A stretch of 64,000 bases of DNA from Lysobacter gummosus (GTDB taxonomy: Bacteria; Pseudomonadota; Gammaproteobacteria; Xanthomonadales; Xanthomonadaceae): the NCBI RefSeq assembly GCF_001442805.1, contig NZ_CP011131.1, forward strand, positions 248,001 to 312,000, written 5' to 3'. The stretch's first letter is position 1. The number at the start of each line of letters is the position of its first letter. This document shows, in pieces, positions 33,853 through 43,200 of this stretch. The notes below the pieces were generated by a model. The model ran no database searches. It had not been told where the DNA came from and worked only from the letters and a program-made list of their open reading frames with translations. A program made the translations under genes and the position numbers.

Positions 33853-34821
33853 ATGGAAACCATCGGTAGTCCGATGCTATGGGGCGCGTTCGCCGCCTTC
33901 GTCGTGGTCGCGCTGCTCGTCGATCTGGTGCTGATGCGCCACGGCGGGCCGCACAAGGTGACTTTCAAGGAAGCGGCTTGGTGGAGCGTGGGGTGGATCG
34001 CGCTGGCGCTGGTGTTCAATGCGGGCTTGTGGTGGTACGTGAGCCAGCAAGTTGGCGCTGAAGTAGGCAACCGGGTCGGGCTTGAATTTTTAACCGGGTA
34101 CTTGGTCGAAAAGTCGCTCGCGATCGACAACATCTTCGTGTTCCTGATGCTGTTCTCGTACTTCGCCGTGCCCGAGGAACAGCGCCAGCGCGTGCTGGTG
34201 ATCGGCGTGCTCGGCGCGATCGTGCTGCGCGCGATCCTGATCTTCGCCGGCGCCCTGCTACTGGCCAAGTTCCACTGGATTCTCTATGTGTTCGGCGCGT
34301 TCCTGGTCATCACCGGCATCAAGATGCTGCTCGCCGCCGGCAAGGCGCCGGACCTGGACCGCAATCCGGTGCTCAAATGGATGCGCGGGCATCTGCGCCT
34401 GACCGACGACTATCACGACAGCAAGCTGTCGATCATGCGCGAAGGCAAGCGCTGGTTCACGCCGTTGTTCGCGGTGATCGTGCTGATCGGCGTCACCGAC
34501 GTGATCTTCGCGGTGGATTCGATCCCGGCGATCTTCGCCATCACCAGCGATCCGTTCATCGTCCTGACCTCGAACGTGTTCGCCGTCCTGGGTCTGCGCG
34601 CGATGTTCTTCCTGTTGCAGGGCATGGCGGACCGTTTCCACCTGTTGCCGTACGGTCTGGCCCTGGTGCTGGTGTTCATCGGTACGAAGATGCTGCTGAT
34701 CGATATCTACAAGGTGCCGATCCTGGTCTCGTTGCTGGGCGTGGCGGCGATCATCGGCAGCTCGGTGGCGCTCAGCCTGATCAAGCCGGCGCCGGCCAAG
34801 CCGGACGCCGGCGCGAGCTGA
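33853..34821 (+). CDS. alx: TerC-family membrane protein, Alx-like manganese exporter
   Basis: A 322-residue inner-membrane protein of the TerC/Alx family with eight to nine hydrophobic spans. Family landmarks are FLTGYLVEKSLAIDNIFVFL (about residues 79-98), IGVTDVIFAVDSIPAIFAI (about 216-234) and FIVLTSNVFAVLGLRAMFFL; the buried acidic residues in these spans are the presumed metal site. Alx-type proteins export manganese, and the manganese riboswitch immediately upstream makes this role very likely here. Start ATG 33853 has GGGAG seven bases upstream. A terminator at 34872 follows. Confidence 0.92.
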   Translation: METIGSPMLWGAFAAFVVVALLVDLVLMRHGGPHKVTFKEAAWWSVGWIALALVFNAGLWWYVSQQVGAEVGNRVGLEFLTGYLVEKSLAIDNIFVFLMLFSYFAVPEEQRQRVLVIGVLGAIVLRAILIFAGALLLAKFHWILYVFGAFLVITGIKMLLAAGKAPDLDRNPVLKWMRGHLRLTDDYHDSKLSIMREGKRWFTPLFAVIVLIGVTDVIFAVDSIPAIFAITSDPFIVLTSNVFAVLGLRAMFFLLQGMADRFHLLPYGLALVLVFIGTKMLLIDIYKVPILVSLLGVAAIIGSSVALSLIKPAPAKPDAGAS

Positions 34822-34871
34822 TCGTCGCGGCGGCCGGTTGACCGGCCGAAACGCCGATAAAGGGACATGGC

Positions 34872-34918
34872 GGGCCGCGGCGCCGATGGTTACATTGGCG
34901 TCGCGGTCCGTTTTTCGT
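34872..34918 (+). terminator. Intrinsic terminator after TerC gene
   Basis: Thirteen-base stem GGGCCGCGGCGCC/GGCGTCGCGGTCC (two G-U pairs; 34872-34884 with 34897-34909), twelve-base loop, then GTTTTTCGTTT. A smaller hairpin GGCCGGT/ACCGGCC at 34832-34847 lies closer to the stop codon. Confidence 0.82.
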
Positions 34919-34944
34919 TTCCACTCCTTCGACGGTGTCGCGAC

Positions 34945-35811
34945 ATGGCCCGAACCACCAGCAGCCAGACCATCGCAAAAATCGCGGCGAAGAAAGCCGC
35001 GTCCAGGCAGGCGCCTGTAAAGAAGGCGTCCGCGAAGAAAGCCGTGGCGAAGAAAGCGCCGGCGAAGAAGGCCGCCCCGCGCCCGGCCGCGTCCGCGCCG
35101 CCGCTCGCGCACCGTCTCGACGATGCCCTGCATCAACTCAGAACCTCCTCCAGCCAAACCTATCGCGATGGCTTGGCGCGTTACGCCATTCCAACCGACC
35201 GCGCCTTCGGCGTGCCCATGGGATCGATCCAGGCCATCGCCAAGCGTTTGGGCCGCGACCACGAACTCGCCGCCGCGCTGTGGAAAAGCGGCTGGTACGA
35301 AGCGCGGCTGCTCGCGTCCTACCTCGACGATCCCGCGCAGGTCACCGCCGCTCAGATGGACGCGTGGAGCCGCGACTTCGACAACTGGGCGGTCTGCGAC
35401 ACGATCTGCTTCGCCTTGTTCGACCGCAGCCCGCTGGCCTGGCGCAAGATCGAGCAATGGGCGCCGTGTCGCGACGAATACGTGCGCCGCGCGGCGTTCG
35501 CGATGCTGGCCAGCAAGACCGTGCACGACAAGGCGGCCGAGGACGCGCTGTTCCTGCGCGGCCTGGAACTGATCGAAGCGCATGCCGGCGACGAACGCAA
35601 TTTCGTCAAGAAGGCGATCAACTGGGCGCTGCGCTCGATCGGCAAGCGCAACCTCGCCCTGCATGGCGCCGCGGTCGCGGTGGCGACGCGGTTGGCGGAC
35701 TCGAAAGACGCCGCGCCGCGTTGGGTCGGAAAGGACGCGCTGCGCGAACTGCGCAGCGCGGCGGTGCTGGCGCGATTGGCGAAGAAATCCCGAGTCGTCA
35801 AAAGATCTTGA
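34945..35811 (+). CDS. AlkD-like DNA alkylation repair glycosylase with Lys/Ala tail
   Basis: A 288-residue HEAT-like repeat DNA glycosylase that removes alkylated purines. The catalytic fold starts near residue 55; DFDNWAVCD (residues 144-152) carries the conserved Asp and Trp of the AlkD active site, and helical repeats fill the rest. The N-terminal 50 residues are a Lys/Ala/Pro tail with repeated AKKA units, like a bacterial histone-H1-like tail, and probably hold the enzyme on DNA. ATG 34945 gives MARTTSSQT; an earlier in-frame ATG (34867) lies in the TerC terminator and is rejected. Confidence 0.9.
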   Translation: MARTTSSQTIAKIAAKKAASRQAPVKKASAKKAVAKKAPAKKAAPRPAASAPPLAHRLDDALHQLRTSSSQTYRDGLARYAIPTDRAFGVPMGSIQAIAKRLGRDHELAAALWKSGWYEARLLASYLDDPAQVTAAQMDAWSRDFDNWAVCDTICFALFDRSPLAWRKIEQWAPCRDEYVRRAAFAMLASKTVHDKAAEDALFLRGLELIEAHAGDERNFVKKAINWALRSIGKRNLALHGAAVAVATRLADSKDAAPRWVGKDALRELRSAAVLARLAKKSRVVKRS

Positions 35812-35824
35812 TCAACTTCCTCTG

Positions 35825-36006
35825 CCTCTCCCGCTTGCCATCCAAGGTGACTTCCTTCGGGGCGCGGGAGAGGGCTGGGGTGAGGGGATGAGCGCCGCAG
35901 GCGCGAATGCTGTTGCTTGAAGTTCTGCCGCCGGCCGGGCCCTCACCCCAACCCCTCTCCCGCGCCCCGAAGGAAGTCACCTTGGGTGGCGAGCGGGAGA
36001 GGGGCT
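35825..36006. repeat. Inverted pair of REP-like CCCTCTCCCGC elements
   Basis: Left copy 35825-35888 and right copy 35940-36006 are reverse complements of one another: CCTCTCCCGC...AAGGTGACTTCCTTCGGGGCGCGGGAGAGG versus its mirror. Each carries the TTGGGGTGAGGG tail seen also at 1095-1537. They lie between convergent genes and can form a large hairpin, probably ending both transcripts. Confidence 0.88.
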
Positions 36007-36031
36007 CCAATAGATGTTTCCGAGTAGTGTG

Positions 36032-37090
36032 TCAGCGAGCCTTAGCGCCCGGCTCGGCCAGCTTCTCATCCTTGAACAACGCCACATGCGGCACGCCGTC
36101 CTCGCCGATCCAGCCGCGGTACATGCCCTCGGTGTTGAACGGTAGCGCGAAGCTGCCGTCGCTGCCGAGCGCGATCGCACCGCCGTCGCCGCCGGCCTTG
36201 GGGATGTCGGTGTTGATCACGCCTTCGGAGGCTTGGCGGATGCTTTGCCCGGCGTACTGCACGCGCGCGCAGATCTCGTGCGCGGCCACCGCGCGGATGT
36301 AGTACTCGCCCCAGCCGGTGCCCGAGACCGCGCAGCGCGCGTTGGCGTAGGTGCCGGCGCCGATGATCGGCGCGTCGCCGACACGGCCGTAGCGCTTGTT
36401 GGTCATGCCGCCGGTGGACGTGCCCGCGGCTAGACGGCCTTGCGTGTCCAGCGCGACCGCGCCGACGGTGCCGAAATGCTTCGCCGTTTCGATGTCTTCG
36501 TGAGCCTGGCCGGAGGCTTCTTCCTTCAGCGCCTTCTGCAGCTGCTGCCAGCGCTTGTCGGTGCGGAAGTACGAAGGCTCCACCAGGGTCGCGCCGTTTT
36601 CCTTCGCGAAGGCCTCGGCGCCGTCGCCGGTCATCATCACGTGCCTGGATTTCTCCATCACCGTGCGCGCGAGCAGGATCGGGTTCTTGACCCGATGCAC
36701 GCCGGCGATCGCGCCGGCGCGCAGACTGGCGCCGTCCATCACCGCCGCGTCGAGTTCGTTCTTGCCGTCGTGGGTGAACACCGCGCCGCGGCCGGCGTTG
36801 AACTGCGGCGCGTCCTCCAGCACGGTGATGGCGGCGGTGACCGCGTCCAGCGCCGGCTTGCCGGCGGCCAGCTGCGCATGGCCGGCGCGCAGCGCCTGCT
36901 CCAGCGCGGCGCGCGCGTCTTTTTCGTCCTGCTCGCTCAGGCCGGCGCGTTCGACTCCGGCGCCGCCGTGGATCACCAGCACCGGTTGCGCGGCCAGCGC
37001 GGCCGGCGCCATCGCCAGCGACAACGCGACCGACAATGCGACCGATCCCAGCAAACGATTCGAGCAGCGGCGGCGCGACAGGTTCTTCAT
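36032..37090 (-). CDS. Exported isoaspartyl peptidase / plant-type L-asparaginase
   Basis: A 352-residue Ntn hydrolase that cleaves isoaspartyl dipeptides and asparagine. A Sec signal (residues 1-34, ending AALAA) precedes the mature start VLVIHGGAGVER, the family opening. The autocatalytic nucleophile is T208 in HFGTVGAVALD, with TSTGGMTNKRYGRVGD and GTGWGEYY shaping the site. E. coli IaaA is cytoplasmic, so export is notable. The gene follows the cyanophycinase-like gene by 43 bp on the same strand; that enzyme would release beta-Asp-Arg-type dipeptides and this one would split them. ATG 37090 has GGAG seven bases upstream. Confidence 0.93.
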   Translation of the reverse strand: MKNLSRRRCSNRLLGSVALSVALSLAMAPAALAAQPVLVIHGGAGVERAGLSEQDEKDARAALEQALRAGHAQLAAGKPALDAVTAAITVLEDAPQFNAGRGAVFTHDGKNELDAAVMDGASLRAGAIAGVHRVKNPILLARTVMEKSRHVMMTGDGAEAFAKENGATLVEPSYFRTDKRWQQLQKALKEEASGQAHEDIETAKHFGTVGAVALDTQGRLAAGTSTGGMTNKRYGRVGDAPIIGAGTYANARCAVSGTGWGEYYIRAVAAHEICARVQYAGQSIRQASEGVINTDIPKAGGDGGAIALGSDGSFALPFNTEGMYRGWIGEDGVPHVALFKDEKLAEPGAKAR

Positions 37091-37133
37091 CTTTCGGCTC
37101 CAGGGGCGGGACGGGCAGTCGGGGCCGGCGCGC

Positions 37134-38195
37134 TCAGGCGGTCGGCTCGCGGCGGATCAGTTGCCCGGATTCGACATCATAAAGCTCCGAGAACGCCGGT
37201 CGTTCGACCTTGAAGTCGCGCATGCGCAATGTGCTGTCCGCGCCGACGCCGATCACCGGCACCGCGCGCAGGCTCAGCGGCTCGCCCTGCGCGTAGACAT
37301 CGGCGCGCAGGCTCGGCCGCACCAGCCAGACTTTGCCGCCGTTGCCGCTGAACACGCGGCCTTCGCCCTGCGCGTCGATGCACAGCGCGGTGTATTCGTC
37401 GATGCCCAGGCCGACAAGGTCGCTGCGGCGATGATCCTGCGACAGCCGCGCGAGGAAGGCGATCAGCCGGCCCAGGCGGTCGCGCTTGCCGAAGTGGCTG
37501 TCGGTGATGACCCGCTGCAGATACGGCAGGTGCAGGAAATCGTCGACCAAGGTCAGCTTCGGCCCGGTGGGATCGTTCAATGCCGTCTGCGAAACCAGAC
37601 TGCCGCCGTCCATGGCGCCGTAGGCGTAGGCGCCCAGGATCGCCAGCCCGGCGCTGGTGCCGCCGATCGGCTTGCCCGCGCGCACGTGGGCGTCGAGCGC
37701 GCGCGCCAGCGGCGTGCCTTTCCAGTAGCGCACATAGCGCGATTGATCGCCGCCGGCGATGAAGATGCCGTCGGCGCCGCGCACGATTTCGAGCACGCGC
37801 GGATCGCTGGCGGCGCGGCGATTTTCGAACACCAGGGTCTGCGCGGCGGTGATGCCGCCGAGGTCGCGGAAGAATTCGTTCTGCGCTTCGGCCGCGCCGG
37901 ACGCGCGCAGGATCACGATGCGGCCGTGACCGGCGCGCTCGATCATCCAGGCGAAGGCCTCGCGCGGCCAATCGCCGCCGCCGACCAGCATCATCCCGGC
38001 GCGCGTCGGCGCCGGCCGCGGCGCGGCGAGGTCGCCGATCTGGTAGTAGCGGTAGCCATCGCGCTGCGCGTCGTCGGCGGGCACCGCGCTCGCGGGCGCC
38101 GTCGCTGGCACCTGCGCCGCAGCGCTGCCGCTCGCGCACAGCCACGCCAGCATCAGCGCCATCGCGCCCCCACACCACCTCGACGAACCCTGCAT
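37134..38195 (-). CDS. Exported cyanophycinase-like serine peptidase (S51)
   Basis: A 353-residue S51-family hydrolase. A Sec signal (residues 1-28, ending SAAAQ) indicates export, as in extracellular cyanophycinases (CphE type). Catalytic-site motifs are GGGDWPREAF (72-81), FIAGGDQSR (145-153) and the nucleophile elbow GGTSAGLA with Ser181; TLVDDFLHLP and DSHFGKRDRLGRL follow. Cyanophycinase cuts the poly-Asp/Arg storage polymer into beta-Asp-Arg dipeptides. The gene is first of a two-gene unit with the isoaspartyl peptidase, a linkage that supports the reading. A related Asp-dipeptidase or unknown exported S51 activity remains possible. Confidence 0.88.
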   Translation of the reverse strand: MQGSSRWCGGAMALMLAWLCASGSAAAQVPATAPASAVPADDAQRDGYRYYQIGDLAAPRPAPTRAGMMLVGGGDWPREAFAWMIERAGHGRIVILRASGAAEAQNEFFRDLGGITAAQTLVFENRRAASDPRVLEIVRGADGIFIAGGDQSRYVRYWKGTPLARALDAHVRAGKPIGGTSAGLAILGAYAYGAMDGGSLVSQTALNDPTGPKLTLVDDFLHLPYLQRVITDSHFGKRDRLGRLIAFLARLSQDHRRSDLVGLGIDEYTALCIDAQGEGRVFSGNGGKVWLVRPSLRADVYAQGEPLSLRAVPVIGVGADSTLRMRDFKVERPAFSELYDVESGQLIRREPTA

Positions 38196-38323
38196 GCTCA
38201 GTCTCCGGACGGATCGTTAGCCATGACGAAGCAGGGCGCAACGATCCCCCACGACGCTCGCGCATCGGCCGTGAGCGGCGCGCGGGCATGACGGCGGCCC
38301 CGGCGCTGGGCTAAGGTCGGCGC

Positions 38324-39025
38324 ATGGACACCGCCCTCGACGCCTGGTTCACCAGCGAAATCCTCGTGCACGAAGAGGCGCTGGTGCATTACCTGCGGCG
38401 CTGGTGGTCGCAGGGCGACGAGGTCCACGACCTGCGCCAGGAAGTCTATGTGCGGGTCTACGAGGCCGCGGGAAAATCCCGCCCGCGCCAGCCCAAATCG
38501 TTTCTGTTCGCGACCGCGCGGCACCTGATGACCGACCGCTTGCGCCGCGGGCGGGTGGTGTCGATCGAGCCGGTGGGTGATTTCGAGTCCTTGAACGTCT
38601 TGGTAGATGAGGTCTCTCCCGAACGCCGGCACGGCGCGCGGCAGAACCTGCGGCGCCTGGCGGAAGCCTTCGACCGCCTGCCCGAACGTTGCCGGCAGGT
38701 GGTGTGGCTGCGGCGGGTGGAGGAATTGCCGCAGAAACAGGTGGCGCTGCGCATGGGCATTACCGAGAAGACCGTGGAGAAACAGATCGCCAAGGGCATG
38801 CGCCTGCTCGCCGAGCACTACTACGGCGGTGCGCAGGCCCTGGCCGACATGGCGCCGGCGAGCGCGATCGAGGCAGGCGAGGGCGCGGGGACGGGGCGCT
38901 TGAAGCGGGACGAAGCGCGGCCGCCGGCATCGCCGCGCGCGGCCGCGCAGCAGGTTCGGCAGGACAACACGCGGCAACCGCCGGACGACAGGAATCGCGG
39001 ACATGGCAGGAAGCAGACAGATTGA
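38324..39025 (+). CDS. FecI-type ECF sigma factor
   Basis: A 233-residue extracytoplasmic-function sigma factor for iron- or substrate-responsive TonB receptor control. Region 2 includes DEVHDLRQEVYVRVYEAAGK and FLFATARHLMTDRLRR (residues 36-85); region 4 is RLPERCRQVVWLRRVEELPQK and MGITEKTVEKQIAKGM (about residues 120-160). About 60 additional C-terminal residues, Ala/Arg-rich, exceed the usual FecI length. ATG 38324 follows AAGGT. It overlaps the FecR gene by 23 bp, so the two are translationally coupled, and a transducing receptor gene follows. Confidence 0.93.
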   Translation: MDTALDAWFTSEILVHEEALVHYLRRWWSQGDEVHDLRQEVYVRVYEAAGKSRPRQPKSFLFATARHLMTDRLRRGRVVSIEPVGDFESLNVLVDEVSPERRHGARQNLRRLAEAFDRLPERCRQVVWLRRVEELPQKQVALRMGITEKTVEKQIAKGMRLLAEHYYGGAQALADMAPASAIEAGEGAGTGRLKRDEARPPASPRAAAQQVRQDNTRQPPDDRNRGHGRKQTD

Positions 39026-40109
39026 ACAGGCGGCCGCCGATTGGCTCGCCCGCCGCGACAGCGGCGATTGGTCGGCGCAGGCGCAAGCGCAACTCGATGC
39101 CTGGCTGGCGGAATCGACCGCGCACCGGGTCGCGTTCCTGCGCCTGAGCGCGGCCTGGAGCGAGGGTGGCCGGCTCAAGGCGCTGGCGGCGGGAACCGAA
39201 CCGGGGCAGATGCCCGAGCGCGGCGCGTGGACGGCGCCGCCGTTCGCGGCGCGCGCCGAACCCGCGGCCGGTGCCGACGATGGCGATACCGACGCCGCTC
39301 AACCCGCGGCGGCGGGATCGCCGGCGCGCGCGGATGCGCTGGTGTTCGCGCCGCGTCCGCGCGCGCCTCGCCGCTACGGCGCGCGTTTGGCCGCGGCCGC
39401 TGCGGTGGGCGCGGTCGCCTTGTCGATGTTTTGGGGCTGGTCGCTTTACGGCAAGGTCGAGCAGGCCTCGTATCGCACCGCCATCGGCGATCTGACGACC
39501 GTGCCGCTGGCCGACGGCTCGCGCGCCACGCTCAGCAGCGACAGCCGCATCGAGGTCGCCTTGTCGCGCGCGCAGCGCCGGGTCGAGCTGCGGCAGGGCG
39601 AAGCCTTCTTCGATGTCGCGAAAGATCCGGGCCGGCCGTTCGCGGTCGAAGCCGGCGGCCGCCGCGTGGTCGCGGTGGGCACGCATTTCTCCGTGCGCCG
39701 CGACGGCGGCGATCTGCGCGTGGTGGTGACCGAGGGCACGGTGCGCCTGGAATCGGAACCCATCGACGGCCATCGCCAGCCGACCACGCTGTTGCCGGCC
39801 GGCAGCATCGCCCTGGCCGGTCCCAACGGCGTGCTGGTGCGCAGCGTGTCGGTCGATGAGGCCGAGCGCGTGGTGGATTGGCGCAACGGCTATCTGGTGT
39901 TCCGCGACACGCCGCTGGCCGCGGCCGCGGCCGAGTTCAACCGCTACAACGCGCGCAAGCTGGTGATCGGCGACGCCGCCGCCGGCGAGTTGCGCGTGGG
40001 CGGCAATTTCCGCTGGTCCAATGCCGAGGTCTTCGTCGGCCTGCTGGAACAGGCGATGCCGGTGCGGGCCGAGCGCTTGCACGACCGGATCGTGCTGCAC
40101 AGCCGTTGA
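39003..40109 (+). CDS. FecR-family anti-sigma / sigma regulator
   Basis: A 368-residue inner-membrane sensor that passes a signal from the TonB receptor to the sigma factor. The N-terminal cytoplasmic DUF4880-type segment is AADWLARRDSGDW to HRVAFLRLSAAW (residues 8-51); a single span lies at about 122-145 (ARLAAAAAVGAVALSMFWGW). The periplasmic FecR domain has VPLADGSRATLSSDSRIEV and LRQGEAFFDVAKDPGRPF, and a C-terminal DUF4974-type lobe has TPLAAAAAEFNRYNARKL. An Ala/Pro-rich linker of about 60 residues (65-120) separates the parts. Start overlaps the sigma gene. Confidence 0.93.
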   Translation: MAGSRQIEQAAADWLARRDSGDWSAQAQAQLDAWLAESTAHRVAFLRLSAAWSEGGRLKALAAGTEPGQMPERGAWTAPPFAARAEPAAGADDGDTDAAQPAAAGSPARADALVFAPRPRAPRRYGARLAAAAAVGAVALSMFWGWSLYGKVEQASYRTAIGDLTTVPLADGSRATLSSDSRIEVALSRAQRRVELRQGEAFFDVAKDPGRPFAVEAGGRRVVAVGTHFSVRRDGGDLRVVVTEGTVRLESEPIDGHRQPTTLLPAGSIALAGPNGVLVRSVSVDEAERVVDWRNGYLVFRDTPLAAAAAEFNRYNARKLVIGDAAAGELRVGGNFRWSNAEVFVGLLEQAMPVRAERLHDRIVLHSR

Positions 40110-40295
40110 GCGCCGCGCGCGGTATTTATCCGCGCCGGTTCTCAGTCGCGCCAGTGCGCGCTGTCGCACGCGCATCCCGATAGGCAGACTGCGCGCCGCG
40201 CGCGGCGGCTTTGCCCGGCGCGCGTGCGGGATTTGCCGAGTTCGTTCGTCTGATAACAAGGGCGCGGTCAGCGCCGACTGGGGAGGGGAAAGCCG

Positions 40296-43200
40296 ATGGT
40301 GGGTCGTCTTCGTGTGCTGCTGTTGAGTCTGGCGTGTAGCGCCGCCCTGTCCGCGCAGGCGCAAGGTGTGGCGGTGAACATTCCCGCCGGCGATCTGGTG
40401 ACCGCGCTGGATGCGCTGGCGCGGCAATCGGGCGTGCAGTTCGTCTACTCGGCCGATCAGCTCAAGGGCCTGCGCACCCAGGGCGTGCACGGCAGCATGG
40501 CGCCGGCCGACGCGCTCGACCGTCTGCTGCGCGGCAGCGGCTACGCCGCGCGCCGCGATGCGTCCGGGGCGATGGTGATCGTCAAGAGCGCCGCTCCCGC
40601 CGCGCCGCCGCGGCCGCGCAACACGCCGCGCACGCCCGACGGCGCGGCCGCGGACATGCCGGTGATGACCGAGCTGGAAAGCATCCAGGTCACCGGTTCG
40701 CGCATTCCGCGCGCGCAGATCGAAGGCCCGGCGCCGGTCACGGTGATGACCGCGCAGGAGATCAAGGCCAACGGCTTCACCACCGTGCCCGACGTGCTGC
40801 GCGCGATGACCCAGAACGGCGGCGAGACCCAGAGCCAGCAGTCGGCCAGCGGCGCCGACTTCTCGCCCGGCGCGCAGCAGGTCGATCTGCGCGGGCTGGG
40901 GCCCAACCACACCCTGGTGCTGGTCAACGGCCGCCGCATCGCCGACTTTCCGATGCCGTTCAAGGGCCGCAGCAATTTCACCGACATCTCCAATATCCCG
41001 CTGGGCATGGTCGATCGGATCGAAATCCTGACCGGCAGCGCGTCGGCGATCTATGGCTCCGACGCGATCTCCGGCGTGGTCAACTTCATCCTCAAGAAGC
41101 AGGCCGACGGCACCACGGTGGATATGCGCATGGGCGAGACCACCCGCGGCGGCGGCGAGTCGTTCAACCTCAGCGTGTCCAGCGGTTACAGCCGCGATCG
41201 TTTCAGCGCGATCTACGGCTTCGAGCTGCAATCGCAGAATCCGCTGTGGGCCTACGAGCGCGCGCGCCAGGACTCGACGCGCGATGCGCCCACCGATTCC
41301 GCGCGCGCGGCGCGGCGCGCGTTCCTGCGTACCAACTGGGACGACGAATACCTCGACCCCGGCGCTGCCTGCGATGGGCTGGCGCGGCTCAACGGCGGCA
41401 CCACCCATCGCGCTTCGCGTCCGGGCTGGGGCGCCGACGGCGAGGACGGTTTCTATTGCGGCAGCGAAGAAGCGATCGGCTACGGCACCATGATCAGCGA
41501 GCGCGAGGGCGTGAACGCCTACGCATCGCTGAGCTATCGCTTCGACAACGACACCGAATGGTTCGCCGATGTGCAGCTGGGCTATCACAAGCTGTCGATG
41601 TTCCGCGACGTCAGCAACTGGAGCTACCAGGCGCCCGATGGCAACGAACAAGGCTATTTCTTCAACCAGGCCACCGATCAGGTCGAGTACTGGCAGCGCC
41701 AGTTTTCCCCGGAGGAAATGGGCGGCCTGAGCGCCGGCACCATCCGCAACCGGCAGAAGACCTTCAGCCTGACCACCGGCTTCAAGGGCCGCTGGGGCGA
41801 GCATTGGGATTGGGAAACCGCGCTGAGCCATTCGCAGTATCAATCCACCATCAGCTGGCCGCAGATCGTCGCGTCCAAGGCCAACGATTTGTTTCTGGGC
41901 CCGCAGCTGGGCACCGACGACGACGGCTTTGCGATCTTCAATGCCGATCCCGAGCGCCTGTATCGCCCGTTGACCCGCGCCGAGTACGACTCGATCGCCG
42001 CGCGCACCACCTACCGGCCCAAGTCGCGCACCGACGCGCTGTCGCTGACCTTCACCAACACCGAGCTGTTCACCCTGCCGGCCGGCGCCGCCGGTTTCGC
42101 CGGCACCCTGGAAGTCGGCAACCAGAGCTACAACCTGCGGCCCGATCCGCTGGCCACGCAGTACTACTACTACAGCTGGCGCGACGCCGACGGCCACGGC
42201 AGCCGCGATCGCTGGGCGGCGGCCGGCGAATTGCGCCTGCCTTTGCTCGACAGCCTGAATTTCAGCCTCGCCGGCCGTTACGACCAATACCGCTACAGCG
42301 GCCACAGCATCGACAAATTCACCTACAGCGCCGGCCTGGAATGGCGCCCGGTCGAGTCCTTGCTGCTGCGCGGTTCCTACGGCACCGCGTTCCGCGCGCC
42401 GGATCTGCATTACCTGTATGCCGGCGAAGGCAATTCGGAATCCTCCGGCGTGGACTACTACCGCTGTCGCAGCGAGGAGCCGGGCACCGAGTTGAGCGAT
42501 TGCTCGTTCTCGGACGAAAACGTGGTGGTGACCCGGCGCGGCAACCGCAAGCTCGATCCGGAGACCAGCACCGCCTGGACCGCGGGCCTGGTCTGGTCGC
42601 CGCTGGCCAATCTGGATTTCTCGCTCGACTACTTCAACATCGACTTGCGCGACCAGGTGCAGGACCTTCGCATCGACGGCATCTTGCAGGACGAAGCCAG
42701 CTGCCGCCTCGGCCAGCGCCCGGACGGCAGCGCGGTGGAGGCGAATTCGCCGACCTGTATCGATGCGTTGGCGCGCGTGGGCCGCAGCGACGACGGCAGC
42801 CTCTACAGCGCCTTCGTCAATCCGATCAACATCGCCCGCGAGCGCACCAACGGCGTGGATTTCAACGCGCGTTACCGCCTGGAAACCTCGATCGGCACGT
42901 TCCGCTTCAACGGCAACTACAGCTGGGTGCGCGAACACGAAAGCCAGCAGTACGCCGGCGACCGGGTCGAGGATCAGTTCGCGGTCAACAGCGGCTTCGA
43001 CATTCCGCGCAACAAGGCCAGCGCCAGCGTGAGCTGGGACAAGGACCGCTGGACCGCGACCTTGCACGGCGAGCGCCTGGGCAAGTTGCCCAACTACGAC
43101 TCCTACCAGGAAAGCTACGACCCGGCCGACGGCGGCAGCCCGTGGGTCGGCGCGACCTACCGCTACAACCTGTCGCTGCAGTACCGCTTCACCGATCACG

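Noticed and set aside
38760..43199. A 1479-codon open frame on the minus strand.
   Set aside because: It is antisense to the sigma, FecR and TonB receptor genes, rich in Ala/Gly/Val/Arg/His repeats without family motifs; an effect of GC-rich codon use on the opposite strand.
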